Below, one piece after another: positions 8,903-17,871 of a DNA stretch of 64,000 nt. The DNA is from Legionella bozemanae. GTDB lineage: Bacteria; Pseudomonadota; Gammaproteobacteria; Legionellales; Legionellaceae. Position numbers and translations under genes: made by a program. Positions within the stretch are counted from its first letter, which is position 1. Every line of letters begins with the position of its first letter. The notes beneath the pieces were generated by a model. The model searched no databases and was not told where the DNA came from. It worked only from the letters and a program-made list of their open reading frames with translations. The stretch covers positions 1-64,000 of the forward strand of contig NZ_LBAW01000003.1 of assembly GCF_001648595.1 (NCBI RefSeq). Reading direction: 5' to 3'.

Positions 8903-9820
8903 ATGTGCAGAATATTAACCTACCTTGGTAAACCGATCCTGGTTGAAGAACTGCTCTATAAGCCAGATAATTCATTTATCAAACAAAGTTATAATCCCAA
9001 ATATATGTCCCATTTACTTAATCTGGCAGGATTTGGTATGGCCGCATGGGACCATACGTCACCTAACCCCCAATTGCCTTATTTGTATAAAACAACGCAA
9101 TTGCCTTTTTACGATGGAAATCTGTATAACCTCGCCTCTAAAATTTCGCCTTATTGTATGTTAGCGCATTTACGAGGAGTTTCTTATCACGAAAAACAGA
9201 TTATCTCGAATCAAAATGTACATCCATTCATTTTTTCAGGTTCGAATGTGGTGCTTGCCCATAACGGATCGCTAAGTGAGTTTGAAATAATGCGTTATGA
9301 TTTACTCGAATACATTGATCCTGAATATGAAAAACATATTCATGGGACTACAGATAGTGAATGGATTTATTCTATTTTTTTATCCCAGCTACCCAGCCCC
9401 ATAGGCAATTATCAAACTGAAGATATTATTAAGGCAATTATTGAAACTTTAAAAATACTTCATTATGTTCGTCAAAAAAGAAATATAAGAATTAATTCAC
9501 CAGTTAATCTATTTATAACGAATGGCGAATTTATTGCTGCCACTCGATTTGTTCTGGATTATGGATGGCCAGAACCCGATGATCCATCTCCCTCCGCCCA
9601 CTCCGGCTATCATTCATTATGGTATACCTTCGGGGATAGTTATGGATTGTATGATAATGAATACAAAATGAAAGCAGGTCCTAAAAAAAGCATTATTATT
9701 GCTTCTGAACCTTTGACTGAGGACACAACTACTTGGCTTGAGGTTCCCGAATATACTCTGGTTGTCGCAAGACAGGCAGGAGAAGAAATTAATATAACCT
9801 CTCAAGATATTAATTTATAA
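8903..9820 (+). CDS. Class II glutamine amidotransferase domain protein (YafJ/EgtC-like)
   Basis: 305 residues starting MCRILTYLGKP: Cys2 becomes the N-terminal nucleophile after Met removal. The fold motifs of the Ntn amidotransferase domain follow: LAHLRGVSY, HPFIF, VLAHNGSLSEF and TTDSEWIYSIFL. No synthetase domain follows, so this is the standalone YafJ/EgtC type; EgtC hydrolyses a gamma-glutamyl amide in ergothioneine synthesis. Third gene of an operon with a GCS2 ligase, an arrangement reminiscent of EgtA (gamma-glutamyl ligase) with EgtC. No EgtB or EgtD homologue is seen nearby, so ergothioneine itself is not supported. Confidence 0.82.
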   Translation: MCRILTYLGKPILVEELLYKPDNSFIKQSYNPKYMSHLLNLAGFGMAAWDHTSPNPQLPYLYKTTQLPFYDGNLYNLASKISPYCMLAHLRGVSYHEKQIISNQNVHPFIFSGSNVVLAHNGSLSEFEIMRYDLLEYIDPEYEKHIHGTTDSEWIYSIFLSQLPSPIGNYQTEDIIKAIIETLKILHYVRQKRNIRINSPVNLFITNGEFIAATRFVLDYGWPEPDDPSPSAHSGYHSLWYTFGDSYGLYDNEYKMKAGPKKSIIIASEPLTEDTTTWLEVPEYTLVVARQAGEEINITSQDINL

Positions 9821-9855
9821 TTCCAGCCCCTGATCAAGAAAATTATTTGGTAAAC

Positions 9856-9875
9856 CCTGGTTGCGAGCAACCAGG
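9856..9875. terminator. CCTGGTTGC palindrome between convergent genes
   Basis: CCTGGTTGC-GA-GCAACCAGG has perfect 9-bp arms and is followed by CGTATTTTT. It lies 35 bp after the amidotransferase stop and 7 bp before the 3' end of the convergent gene, so it can serve as a bidirectional terminator. It is also the best-conserved copy of a palindrome repeated across the window. Confidence 0.6.
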
Positions 9876-9882
9876 CGTATTT

Positions 9883-10455
9883 TTAGATAAACATCTGATT
9901 TGGAGTTTCCACTTTATCATTTGTTTGTTTCACCACAGATAAAGATGCAGGTTGCCAGAACATATCTCGCGGCAGAGAAGTAGATGGAGTTTGGCATTGC
10001 TTTAAGGTTTGAGCTTCTGCATTAATCAGCAAGTCAATTAATACATCATTTGCGCTTGCCTGTGGGCGACGCAGAGCTGCGCATTTAGAGGATACTCTTA
10101 TTTTTTCATTCAGCGGTTTAATCTGACTTTCGTAATTTTTCAGTTGTTTTTCAAGATCAAAGGTATCGCTTGAAGCGAATGATTTTATATAGTTACTCAG
10201 GCACAGATCTGAATCCAATTCAAGAAACACCTTAACATCAAATTTATCGCGTAATTGTTCATCCAAAAAAATATCTGCCCCAAAAACAATGACATCGCCC
10301 TGCGCACTTTCGATTGCAGATAATAATGAATCGATAGAATTATAAGCAGAACTATCAATTAAGGTAGTGCACTTTTTATTTAATAAAGAATAACATTGTT
10401 CACTGAACGCCTTATAATCACTACCTATAGGTCCACAAATAGCTAATATTGTCAT
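9883..10455 (-). CDS. Uridine-kinase-like protein with a degenerate P-loop
   Basis: 190 residues. The beginning MTILAICGPIGSDYKAFSEQC looks like the first strand and P-loop of a uridine kinase/phosphoribulokinase fold, but the expected GxSGSGKT is GPIGSDYKA, lacking the canonical GK[ST]. Later segments DVIVFGADIFLDEQLRDKFDVKVFLELDSDLCLSNYI match the family pattern of a strand, an acidic motif and 'KVF-D-D-D-R-R'. Probably catalytically altered or a sequence-drifted kinase. The start at 10455 has GGTGA 8 bases upstream; the ATG 12 bases earlier has none. The C-terminal tail (about residues 150-190) is unlike the family. Confidence 0.6.
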   Translation of the reverse strand: MTILAICGPIGSDYKAFSEQCYSLLNKKCTTLIDSSAYNSIDSLLSAIESAQGDVIVFGADIFLDEQLRDKFDVKVFLELDSDLCLSNYIKSFASSDTFDLEKQLKNYESQIKPLNEKIRVSSKCAALRRPQASANDVLIDLLINAEAQTLKQCQTPSTSLPRDMFWQPASLSVVKQTNDKVETPNQMFI

Positions 10456-10584
10456 TGAAATCACCATGATGAGTAAAAAAGTGGCAATTATACTGCTTTA
10501 TTAATCAATATGAAACTATTAAATCAAATTATTACTCTGAAGGTTGAGTCGTTTGACCCCAAATAAGAAGCTGGATAAACAAGT

Positions 10585-10602
10585 CTGGTTGCTTGCAACC
10601 AG
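10585..10602. terminator. CTGGTTGC palindrome downstream of the giant effector gene
   Basis: CTGGTTGC-TT-GCAACCAG has perfect 8-bp arms. It lies 63 bp beyond the 3' end of the minus-strand gene at 10665-14258. It is a copy of the dispersed palindrome; a terminator role is inferred from position, since no clear T-run follows on the minus strand. Confidence 0.45.
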
Positions 10603-10664
10603 GATCACTACTTAATCCCCTGTTCTTAGCAAAATCGACCTAGCAAACTCCTCTACCCCCATTT

Positions 10665-13600
10665 TTATTGATTAGAAAAACCCTCTTCTCTTTTATCCTC
10701 GTTGGAGTCAGATTCAGGTTTAAACGTATCTTTATAAAGTGCCTTGAAAAGACGCGAGTCTTTATACGTTTGGTTTGCGACGATACCTCCTGAAACAAGC
10801 AGACCAACCCCTGCTGCTAAGGTACTTAAAAGCACTAAAATGGCTTTTCCTAACAAATTAAGGCTTGGAGTGAACTTAAATTTTTGACCTATTGCTTGAA
10901 GCTCTTTCTTATTTTCATTATCTGATGGTTCTAGCAAAGCTTGGGCTGTTCTTGCCATGGCTTTCAAAACATCCGTTTTTGTTTCAGGTAAACGAGCTAC
11001 ATCGGTAAGAACTGCTCGAGAGGCATCTAGAATCTCTTTTAAATTATCATTTTGATGTTGCTTATCTTTAAAGTATTGTAGGTTATTAATCTCGTTTTCA
11101 GTTTCCTCATTATATTCCAGATGAGCCACATAATGATTGAACATTTCATGTTGAATTTTTGTAATCGTTGATATTAAACCCTCTAATTGTTTCGCTTCAT
11201 CCAGCTTACCCTTCTTCACTAATGAGTCTTGCCTACCTTTAAGATTGTTAAGCTCATTCGCCAAAACCATTATCTCATTTAGACTTGGTTTTACTGTATT
11301 TGATAGATAATCTGCATAGGCTATTAATTGCAAATTCTTCTCTATTTCAGACTTAGCCAGTATATTTTCTTCTTTTAAGTATTGAGCTAATCCTTCATTG
11401 GTTACAGTTTTTCTTAATGTTTCCAGCACCTTTCCTACCGCCATTTGTGCTGCTAATTCCTTCTGAAAATTGCTTGGGGAAATATCTTTTTTCAGATAAT
11501 TATAACAATCAAGTGAGCTGCTAAGACAATTATCAAATATTTTTCCGATTTCGCTTTCTAAAGCCGGTTCGAAAATGTGATCCCGTTCTTGTGCTGGTAA
11601 AGTTCCCTGTAGCCTCTGAAATGGCTCCAGTGACACAGCACTTTGTGTAGCAGTTAAATTAAGTAGTTGTTTTTGTTGCTCATCCAGTAGTCTTGTCTGA
11701 TTCGCTGTATGGTAAAAAAAATCTCCAGCTTCATTTTGAATAAATAGATAAGGTGCATTTCCAGTGCGATTTTTTAATGCGTCCCTGATCTTTAGCTCTT
11801 TGTCTTCAGAGCTTAAGTCCAGCTTAAAATCACCTATCTTGATTACATAAGCAATAGTTCCGTCTAATTTATTTAAAATCTCTTTTGTTGCTTCCATCGT
11901 GGATTCTTTTGCAAATTGGGATAACTCACCATCATCAAAAGCACATATAGTCTGCATGGAATTATTGAGGCGCAAAAGGAAATCTTTTGTTTCCTCTTGA
12001 GTCAGTTTCTCAGCTACACCAGCCAAAGCACATAAAGCAGCATGTTTTAAAATAGCACCTTTCTTATCATCTTGATTCAATTTCTCCAAAATGTTTTTAG
12101 CTTTGGGATCAATCAAATAATTATCAAAATCAGTAGGTAGCTGTTTGCTGGCTAAAAGTGCGTCGATGCGATCGATCAATGAAGCTCCAAGGTTTCTTTT
12201 GATTTCTGGTGATAAGCTACCCCGGAATTGTTTAATACCTTCGATTAAAAACAGGCAAGATTCTAAGTCTTTATTATTAATGAATTGATCCTTGATCTTA
12301 TCTATTGCATCTTTATCTTTTGCAGCCAACGCAAGCAATAAGGCAAGTTGGTGATTTTTCGTATCAATATTGGCGATCTGTGGTAATTCTTGGGCTGGAT
12401 AAAAACGTATATCAGTATATCCAGTGATCAATGAAATCATTAATGAAGCGATTTCGGGGTTGCCATCAGGATAATTTCTTTCAAGGTTTTTCACATATTG
12501 CGTTAACTCAAGCTCTTTCCCTGTTTTAAAGAACATCTCTTTTAACACTGGGTAGCCAATAAACTTCCATGGTTGAGGCTGTGATGGATTAAGGGATATT
12601 AGGATTTCTGCAGTTTTTTGCATTAATTCAGGGGTTAAATATGCCGCAAATGCTTCTTTTTCCGGGGTGTTACCAAACTCACTTTTAAAATCACGATAAT
12701 ATCGTAGTAATTCCAAATAATTTTTGGGGTTATATGCAGTATGAGCTATTGCTTTACTAATATTCTCTTCGATAATTTTGACTTTTTCTTGTTCGGCTAA
12801 ATCTGGAACCAAACCTTCTTCTATTTCTTTCCTTGCTTTTTTAGCCCGTATCATTAATTTTGTTAGTTCTTCAATATCTTGTTTATCTTTCATAGCTAAA
12901 CCAAGTTGGATGCTGGAGCGGAGAAGCAATAAGTCATTGGTAGTCTCGCATTTATTTTCTGAAATTTGCTGAACCAGTGGCGTCCATTTTTCCGAATCTT
13001 TTTCTGCAAGCATTGTATAATGCTCAAGGGATGTTTTTTTAATATCAGAAACAAGGTAATCTTTAAAAGGCGTTTTTTTATTTTCATCGATGTTGGCAAT
13101 AACTGCATCAAGAATTTTTATGCGAAAAGCAGGATTTTCCAAACTTGCCAACATTACATTAGCAAATGCTCCTTCCAGATCTGCAGAAATTGTTTCTTCC
13201 TGACTTAATTTTTGATATAGCTCGACTATATTCTCAATATCGTGGGGATGCCAATAAGCTAATACCAATTGCGCATAGATTCCTTTTTGCTTTTCCTTAA
13301 TCTCTTCTTCTTGTGGTATCGCGTTTAATAAATAGCGCAAAAGTTCCTTACCATCTGCCAACTCCTTCGCATGAGTCTCAATAAACTGTTTCAATTGGCT
13401 AATAGAATAACCTTGAATCAACTTCCGAATATAATAATCCTCAGTTTGTTTTCTATTCTTCATATCGACCTTTACAGCATGCATACGGCCGTTTGCAGCG
13501 GGAAAATTTTCTGAGTCTACATCCATCCTTTCGACGGTATTGTTCACTTCCTCTTTATCGTCAAAAACAATAAAGTTGCTTGAGGGTTTATGCTGAAGGA

Positions 13601-14258
13601 CATGAAGAATCATTCGTTCCTTACCTCCTTTGAACTTATGCCAATCAACGAATGACTCCGTTTTAGGTTGCAGCTTTTTTCGAATCCTTTCGACCTTTTC
13701 GTTATCACGTTTTTGAGTTTCTGTAAGCTCAGCAACTGACTCCATTGGGGCTGCGATCCCAGATGATTCACGTGCCAGTACGGCCTGTTCTCTTTGCTTG
13801 GACTCTATCCCAAGAATTTCTTGTTCTCGCATCTTTGGAGGTTCTAGTTTCCTTTGTTCTGTTACATCTAAATCCAAAACGTCCGGATTTTTTTTTCGAA
13901 TTTTTAATATCCTTCTCTCAAACTTTTCAATCGTATTACGATAGTAACTTCCTAGTTTGCCCTGATCCTTATCATCCACATCCAAATAGGGTGAAGCATT
14001 TACGATGACATATCCTGTATTAATTCCCGTTTTTTTTAATTCATCAATCACTAGACAGCGAAAACTTTTGTCTTCTAAATATGCGTCTAATTTTTTCATC
14101 TCGAATGATGATAAAATGTTTGCTTGTTTGATCCCCATCGCTTTTAGTGCTTTAAAGAGATTAGTATTGAATTTTCCGGCGCTATCAAGACAAGTCCCAT
14201 CAACATCTAATAAAATTTCTGGGTGTTCTGGAGGTTTAGGAGATTTTGGTTTTGGCAT
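10665..14258 (-). CDS. Giant effector-like protein with N-terminal HAD-like domain
   Basis: 1197 residues. Residues 14-22 read EILLDVDGT, the DxDGT nucleophile motif (Asp18, Asp20) of the haloacid dehalogenase superfamily; a plausible fourth motif FIVFDDKEEV occurs near residue 228. These bracket a roughly 250-residue HAD-like phosphatase domain containing a charged insertion. The following 850 residues are helical and repeat-like (many L/A/K/E helices), consistent with an alpha-solenoid. Near the C-terminus a hydrophobic segment (LLGKAILVLLSTLAAGVGLLVSGG) precedes a charged tail rich in E, D, K and S. Length, architecture and acidic tail suggest a translocated Legionella effector; the host target is unknown. 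A TACTATAGTA palindrome lies about 36 bp upstream. Confidence 0.75.
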   Translation of the reverse strand: MPKPKSPKPPEHPEILLDVDGTCLDSAGKFNTNLFKALKAMGIKQANILSSFEMKKLDAYLEDKSFRCLVIDELKKTGINTGYVIVNASPYLDVDDKDQGKLGSYYRNTIEKFERRILKIRKKNPDVLDLDVTEQRKLEPPKMREQEILGIESKQREQAVLARESSGIAAPMESVAELTETQKRDNEKVERIRKKLQPKTESFVDWHKFKGGKERMILHVLQHKPSSNFIVFDDKEEVNNTVERMDVDSENFPAANGRMHAVKVDMKNRKQTEDYYIRKLIQGYSISQLKQFIETHAKELADGKELLRYLLNAIPQEEEIKEKQKGIYAQLVLAYWHPHDIENIVELYQKLSQEETISADLEGAFANVMLASLENPAFRIKILDAVIANIDENKKTPFKDYLVSDIKKTSLEHYTMLAEKDSEKWTPLVQQISENKCETTNDLLLLRSSIQLGLAMKDKQDIEELTKLMIRAKKARKEIEEGLVPDLAEQEKVKIIEENISKAIAHTAYNPKNYLELLRYYRDFKSEFGNTPEKEAFAAYLTPELMQKTAEILISLNPSQPQPWKFIGYPVLKEMFFKTGKELELTQYVKNLERNYPDGNPEIASLMISLITGYTDIRFYPAQELPQIANIDTKNHQLALLLALAAKDKDAIDKIKDQFINNKDLESCLFLIEGIKQFRGSLSPEIKRNLGASLIDRIDALLASKQLPTDFDNYLIDPKAKNILEKLNQDDKKGAILKHAALCALAGVAEKLTQEETKDFLLRLNNSMQTICAFDDGELSQFAKESTMEATKEILNKLDGTIAYVIKIGDFKLDLSSEDKELKIRDALKNRTGNAPYLFIQNEAGDFFYHTANQTRLLDEQQKQLLNLTATQSAVSLEPFQRLQGTLPAQERDHIFEPALESEIGKIFDNCLSSSLDCYNYLKKDISPSNFQKELAAQMAVGKVLETLRKTVTNEGLAQYLKEENILAKSEIEKNLQLIAYADYLSNTVKPSLNEIMVLANELNNLKGRQDSLVKKGKLDEAKQLEGLISTITKIQHEMFNHYVAHLEYNEETENEINNLQYFKDKQHQNDNLKEILDASRAVLTDVARLPETKTDVLKAMARTAQALLEPSDNENKKELQAIGQKFKFTPSLNLLGKAILVLLSTLAAGVGLLVSGGIVANQTYKDSRLFKALYKDTFKPESDSNEDKREEGFSNQ

Positions 14259-14302
14259 GATGTTCTACCTGTAACTGCTTACTACATACTACTTACTATA
14301 GT

Positions 14303-14579
14303 ATAAATTTCAAGCATACGGATGTGATTCAAATTTTAGAGGAATATGCTCACCGAGTTATTGAAATTAGGCCTTTAACGTTTAATACTGCACTTACTCT
14401 AAGTATGTTATATGCCTTTTATGCGAAATACCGGCGAAGTTAATCCAACCCATTTTTATCATAAAAAGATTGAGAAAAATCAGGAGCTAGTGAAACATCA
14501 GCAAGGAGCATATCCTGTTGTTGTAATGGATTTGAGGCAATTGGATTTAAGTTCTTATAGTATGTTTAAGATAGCTTAA
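14303..14579 (+). pseudogene. Remnant of an AAA-ATPase-like (PF09820-type) gene
   Basis: Two overlapping frames read as one decayed protein. The first (to the stop near 14442) ends RPLTFNTALTLSMLYAFYA, which resembles the family's P-loop region RPRRFGKTLNLSMLYxFF but has lost the GKT. The second frame (from about 14436 to the stop at 14577-14579) reads HQQGAYPVVVMDLRQLDL, resembling the family's next segment (Q-G-x-YPVI-x-L-x-x). A frameshift near 14436 and the missing remainder make this a pseudogene. The identification is from memory of the family, with no alignment run. It occupies most of the gap between the giant effector and the SDR gene. Confidence 0.45.
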
Positions 14580-14710
14580 AACAATTGTTAGCCACTACTC
14601 ACCTAAGGTTTACCATAATCTGGCTGCATACAATCAGGGATTCAATGAATTTGAATCCTGTTAATCAATAGTCATATAATAGAGAGAAAATTATCAATCC
14701 ACTTTTAAAA

Positions 14711-15496
14711 ATGATTACTCTCATCACTGGTGCTTCAAGAGGAATTGGTAAAGCGTTAGCGTTTGAGTTTGCCAGTCACGGCCATGATTTAATTTTAACG
14801 GCGCGCAATCAAAATTTATTAGAAGAACTCGCTGTTCAGATCAAAGAAAAGTATTCAGTCAAAATAAGTGTCATTGCATTGGATCTCAGCGAACCCAGAT
14901 CTGCTGCTGATTTAGTCCATCAAATCGAGGCACTGAATATAGAAGTCGATTGTTTAGTAAATAATGCAGGCATAGGTTACCTTGGTGACTTCGTCTCTAT
15001 GGATGCAGAGTATTTAAATGCATTGATGCAACTCAATATGACAACATTGACGATGCTCACTTATTATTTTGCCAAAAAATTTGTTCACAAAGGCAAGGGC
15101 AAGATACTCCAAGTAGCGTCTACTGCGGCCTTTCAACCAGGCCCTTTTATGGCGGTATATTACGCTTCTAAAAGTTATGTAGCCTCTTTTTCGCAAGCGC
15201 TGGCTTATGAATTAAAAGGAACAGGAGTTACCCTTTCCACTCTCTGCCCAGGCCCTACTCAGTCAGATTTTTTTAAAGAAGCAGGTATGGAGAATAGCTT
15301 TTTAGCCAGGGGCTTTATCGGGATAAAATCTACGGAGCAAATTGCCAAAGCCGCCTATCAAGGCTTTAAGAAAAACACACTTTTTATTATTCCCGGTATC
15401 ATGAATAAGATACTTGCTTACTCCGCTAAATATACTCCTGATGCACTAAATCTCAGAATTGCTGCGTTCCTTCATAGACGCAATCAGGAATCCTAG
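14711..15496 (+). CDS. Classical short-chain dehydrogenase/reductase
   Basis: 261 residues. NAD(P) motif TGASRGIG at residues 6-13, NNAG near residue 86, and the catalytic set Ser (VASTAAF) and YYASKSY (YxxxK). It belongs to the classical SDR group and resembles the DltE/YqjQ-like subfamily of general dehydrogenases; the substrate cannot be inferred. No strong ribosome site is seen, though the ATG at 14711 coincides with the start of the first Rossmann strand. It converges on the patatin gene through a terminator hairpin. Confidence 0.85.
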   Translation: MITLITGASRGIGKALAFEFASHGHDLILTARNQNLLEELAVQIKEKYSVKISVIALDLSEPRSAADLVHQIEALNIEVDCLVNNAGIGYLGDFVSMDAEYLNALMQLNMTTLTMLTYYFAKKFVHKGKGKILQVASTAAFQPGPFMAVYYASKSYVASFSQALAYELKGTGVTLSTLCPGPTQSDFFKEAGMENSFLARGFIGIKSTEQIAKAAYQGFKKNTLFIIPGIMNKILAYSAKYTPDALNLRIAAFLHRRNQES

Positions 15497-15583
15497 CTTC
15501 GCTTCGGGTAAACCCTAGTTAGGGTAAATTGACCCCATCCGGTGCTCCTGCTGGTCAGAATTAACAGACGCGTTTAACATCCA

Positions 15584-15622
15584 AAAAACCTCTACCGATC
15601 TTTCGTTAAGGCAGAGGTTTTT
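15584..15622. terminator. Rho-independent bidirectional terminator
   Basis: AAAAACCTCT at 15584-15593 pairs with AGAGGTTTTT at 15613-15622 around a 19-base loop that can pair further (acc/ggc). The T-run follows the stem on each strand. It lies between the convergent SDR and patatin genes, as expected for a shared terminator. Confidence 0.75.
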
Positions 15623-15681
15623 ATTCGTTCTTCAGCTCTCAGGTCCAGAAAGTACCAGGTGCAGCCTGTACTCATTAACTT

Positions 15682-16896
15682 TTAATGTTGTTCAAAATAA
15701 TCAGGGGGTACGCCGTAAATGGAACAAAGCATGGGCTTATCTAATTTTTTCTCCCATACAGGATTTTTAAGAACCTCTATCGCATTTTCATACCCTGTTT
15801 TCATACGATAATTAACTGCTGAGCGAACGAAGTTATAGTCTTTGAACGAATGAGTAAAGGGAGAGCCCCGATAAATGATATGTACCACGCTGAAATGTTT
15901 GCTATGACCCAATTCAAGTATTTTCTGAACGTCAGGATCTTTCTTTACCTCCGGACTTAATTTTTCACCTAAAAACTGTATGGCTGCTTGCAAGTTTTGG
16001 CGACTGGTATACACATTAGTCAGTCGGCGTGAGTGACTGGCGTACCGTATGTCTTTTTGCCTTTCTTCAAGTTCATCCATGGTTTGCGGCAGCCGTCCTT
16101 GCAGACTGAAACAATCCACCACAAAACATAAGGTATCCAATTCGGGTAAGGCATCGAGCACCGTCACAAGAGGCGTATTCGCATAGATACCACCGTCCCA
16201 GTAATAATCATCACCAATTTTAACTGCCGGGAGGCCTGGAGGAAGCGCGCCGCTTGCCATAACATGCTCTGGGGTAATGGTAATTTTTTGATTATTAAAA
16301 AACTCCATTTCTCCGGATGCCACATTAACCGACCCCAAACAGAGGGTGACTTTTTTATCATTAATGCGATCAAAATCAATTAAACTTTCCAATGTTGTTT
16401 TGAGATAGGAGGTATCATAATAGCTGAGTTTATCCGGTGTATCATAAGTTAACGGCGTCGGTGGAAAGGGGCGAGGTTTAAAAAAACCCTCCAAACCATT
16501 GACGATCGTATTCATAGCACCCATGCGGTTATGAAAATGATGTAACAAATTTGAAACTTCAGCCTCATAAAATACATCAGTCCATATTTTAGGTACGATC
16601 ATATTCCAAAATGCAGTTAATTTTTCAATTTGCTGATTTCTCGGATTCCCGGCAATAATCGCGCTGTTAATGGCCCCTATAGATACTCCCGCCAAAAAAT
16701 TAGGATGATATCCTTTTTCATGGATTGCACGAAATGCACCGACCTGATAAGCCCCCAATGCACCGCCTCCTTGAAAAACACAAGCAATCCGGTCATACGT
16801 TTGTTTGGTATTATTTAAAGGGGCTGTGGGCTTATTTATGCGACATAAAGGGCTTTTATGATGTTTTGTTGTTTTTTCTTTAAGTTTCCTGCCCAT
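15682..16896 (-). CDS. Patatin-like phospholipase
   Basis: 404 residues. The patatin Ser-Asp dyad and oxyanion loop are complete: GGGALG (residues 43-48), GVSIG with nucleophile Ser72, and DGG with Asp234. A C-terminal extension of about 170 residues (segments FSLQGRLPQTMDELEERQKDI, YRMKTGYENAIE) matches the patatin subgroup with a DUF3734-like tail. Expected activity is hydrolysis of phospholipid or lysophospholipid acyl chains. AAGGAG lies 8 bases before the ATG at 16896; an upstream GTG overlaps that site. Legionella uses patatins both as secreted and as effector lipases; there is no Sec signal peptide here. Confidence 0.88.
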   Translation of the reverse strand: MGRKLKEKTTKHHKSPLCRINKPTAPLNNTKQTYDRIACVFQGGGALGAYQVGAFRAIHEKGYHPNFLAGVSIGAINSAIIAGNPRNQQIEKLTAFWNMIVPKIWTDVFYEAEVSNLLHHFHNRMGAMNTIVNGLEGFFKPRPFPPTPLTYDTPDKLSYYDTSYLKTTLESLIDFDRINDKKVTLCLGSVNVASGEMEFFNNQKITITPEHVMASGALPPGLPAVKIGDDYYWDGGIYANTPLVTVLDALPELDTLCFVVDCFSLQGRLPQTMDELEERQKDIRYASHSRRLTNVYTSRQNLQAAIQFLGEKLSPEVKKDPDVQKILELGHSKHFSVVHIIYRGSPFTHSFKDYNFVRSAVNYRMKTGYENAIEVLKNPVWEKKLDKPMLCSIYGVPPDYFEQH

Positions 16897-17041
16897 GTTT
16901 ATCACTCCTTACCGTCCTTGTTCTTTACAATTATAATCGATAGTTGCAGAATTTTTACAAGAAAAATGACTTAAAAAACGAATTCGCAGAAATTAAGCTT
17001 CTCTATTTAACAAAAACTCTAGTGCAAAAGGAGAGCGATAC

Positions 17042-17416
17042 ATGGAATTAAAAGATGCAGAAATGTTTTGCAGTAAGTGGCTGCCATCATGGACCGGTGG
17101 GGTAGAAGCAGTTGAAAATCTATTGTCTTTTTATAGTGAAGACACCTTTTATTTAGATCCGGTTATGAAAGAAGGTATTCATGGAAAAAAAAGATTGTCT
17201 CAATACTTTAGCAAACTCCTGGCAAAGAATCCTGACTGGAAATGGAATGCAGTAGAACTGATTCCCACATTAAAAGGCTTTATCTTAAAGTGGCAAGCAA
17301 CATTCCCCAAAAATGAGAGCGAACTGACTCTCTTTGGGCTTGATATTGTTGAAATCGACAACAAGCTGATTAGCAGAAATGAAGTGTACTTTGACCGCTC
17401 AGTTCTTCTTACCTAA
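17042..17416 (+). CDS. NTF2/SnoaL-like small protein
   Basis: 124 residues. The pattern FYSEDTFYLDPVMKEGIHGKKRLSQYFSKLLAKNPDWKW, followed by beta strands ending LFGLDIVEIDNKLISRNEVYFD, is that of the NTF2-like/SnoaL fold (a cone-shaped pocket used for small hydrophobic ligands, isomerases or hydrolases). There is a conserved-looking Asp (LDP) and late Y-F-D-R. AAGGAG is present 8 bases upstream of the start. Single gene; the ligand is unknown. Confidence 0.75.
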   Translation: MELKDAEMFCSKWLPSWTGGVEAVENLLSFYSEDTFYLDPVMKEGIHGKKRLSQYFSKLLAKNPDWKWNAVELIPTLKGFILKWQATFPKNESELTLFGLDIVEIDNKLISRNEVYFDRSVLLT

Positions 17417-17442
17417 TCAGTTGGTTGGTGACCTGCATCACT

Positions 17443-17735
17443 TTGCTTCCGGCGTTCCGCAGCTTGTCTCTGAGCTGAATCTTCTACACATCGCTGAAAA
17501 ACCAGTCCAGCTCTACTCTGACGTCCCGCGGTTTGTCCCTCAGGCTTTATGCGCGGTACGTAGAACGTTGAATATAGTTCATTTAAAAACATAAAGTGAC
17601 ATTCAAATTTCGCGTGGATCGCTTAGGACTTGTCCGCGGGATCCAGAAAATCTACCCTAAAATACTAGCTCCCCACGGACAAGCTGCGAGGCGTAGGCAG
17701 AGATATAATCTACAGTTGCTTGCAACCAGGATTCT
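17443..17735. repeat. Mosaic of dispersed repeat fragments (MITE-like and GCGC families)
   Basis: This gene-free stretch between the NTF2-like and exported-protein genes contains half of the MITE-like element (GAATCTTCTACACATCGCTG from 17477, then aaaaaccagtccag), then the GCGC-family string at 17540-17563, then a second MITE-like end at about 17630-17733 that finishes in gttgcttgcaaccagg. The order suggests nested or recombined insertions. I see no gene in 17417-17871. Confidence 0.6.
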
Positions 17736-17871
17736 CCTCCCCCATAGGATCTGCTCTGCAAACCAGATAAGATATACAGTGCGCCATATCATATTAGTGT
17801 CATGGCGCAACAATGTTTTACCCGCATCATCATTTGAATGGAATTCAGATTAATTAAAAAAGGAGTTTGTA

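Noticed and set aside
6715..9820. Ergothioneine biosynthesis assignment for the first ligase operon
   Set aside because: Only EgtA- and EgtC-like roles are present by analogy; no EgtB or EgtD in the window, and a CNBD protein is not part of that pathway.
17379..17853. Open frames across the repeat mosaic after the NTF2-like gene
   Set aside because: They are made of dispersed repeat sequence and have no ribosome sites.
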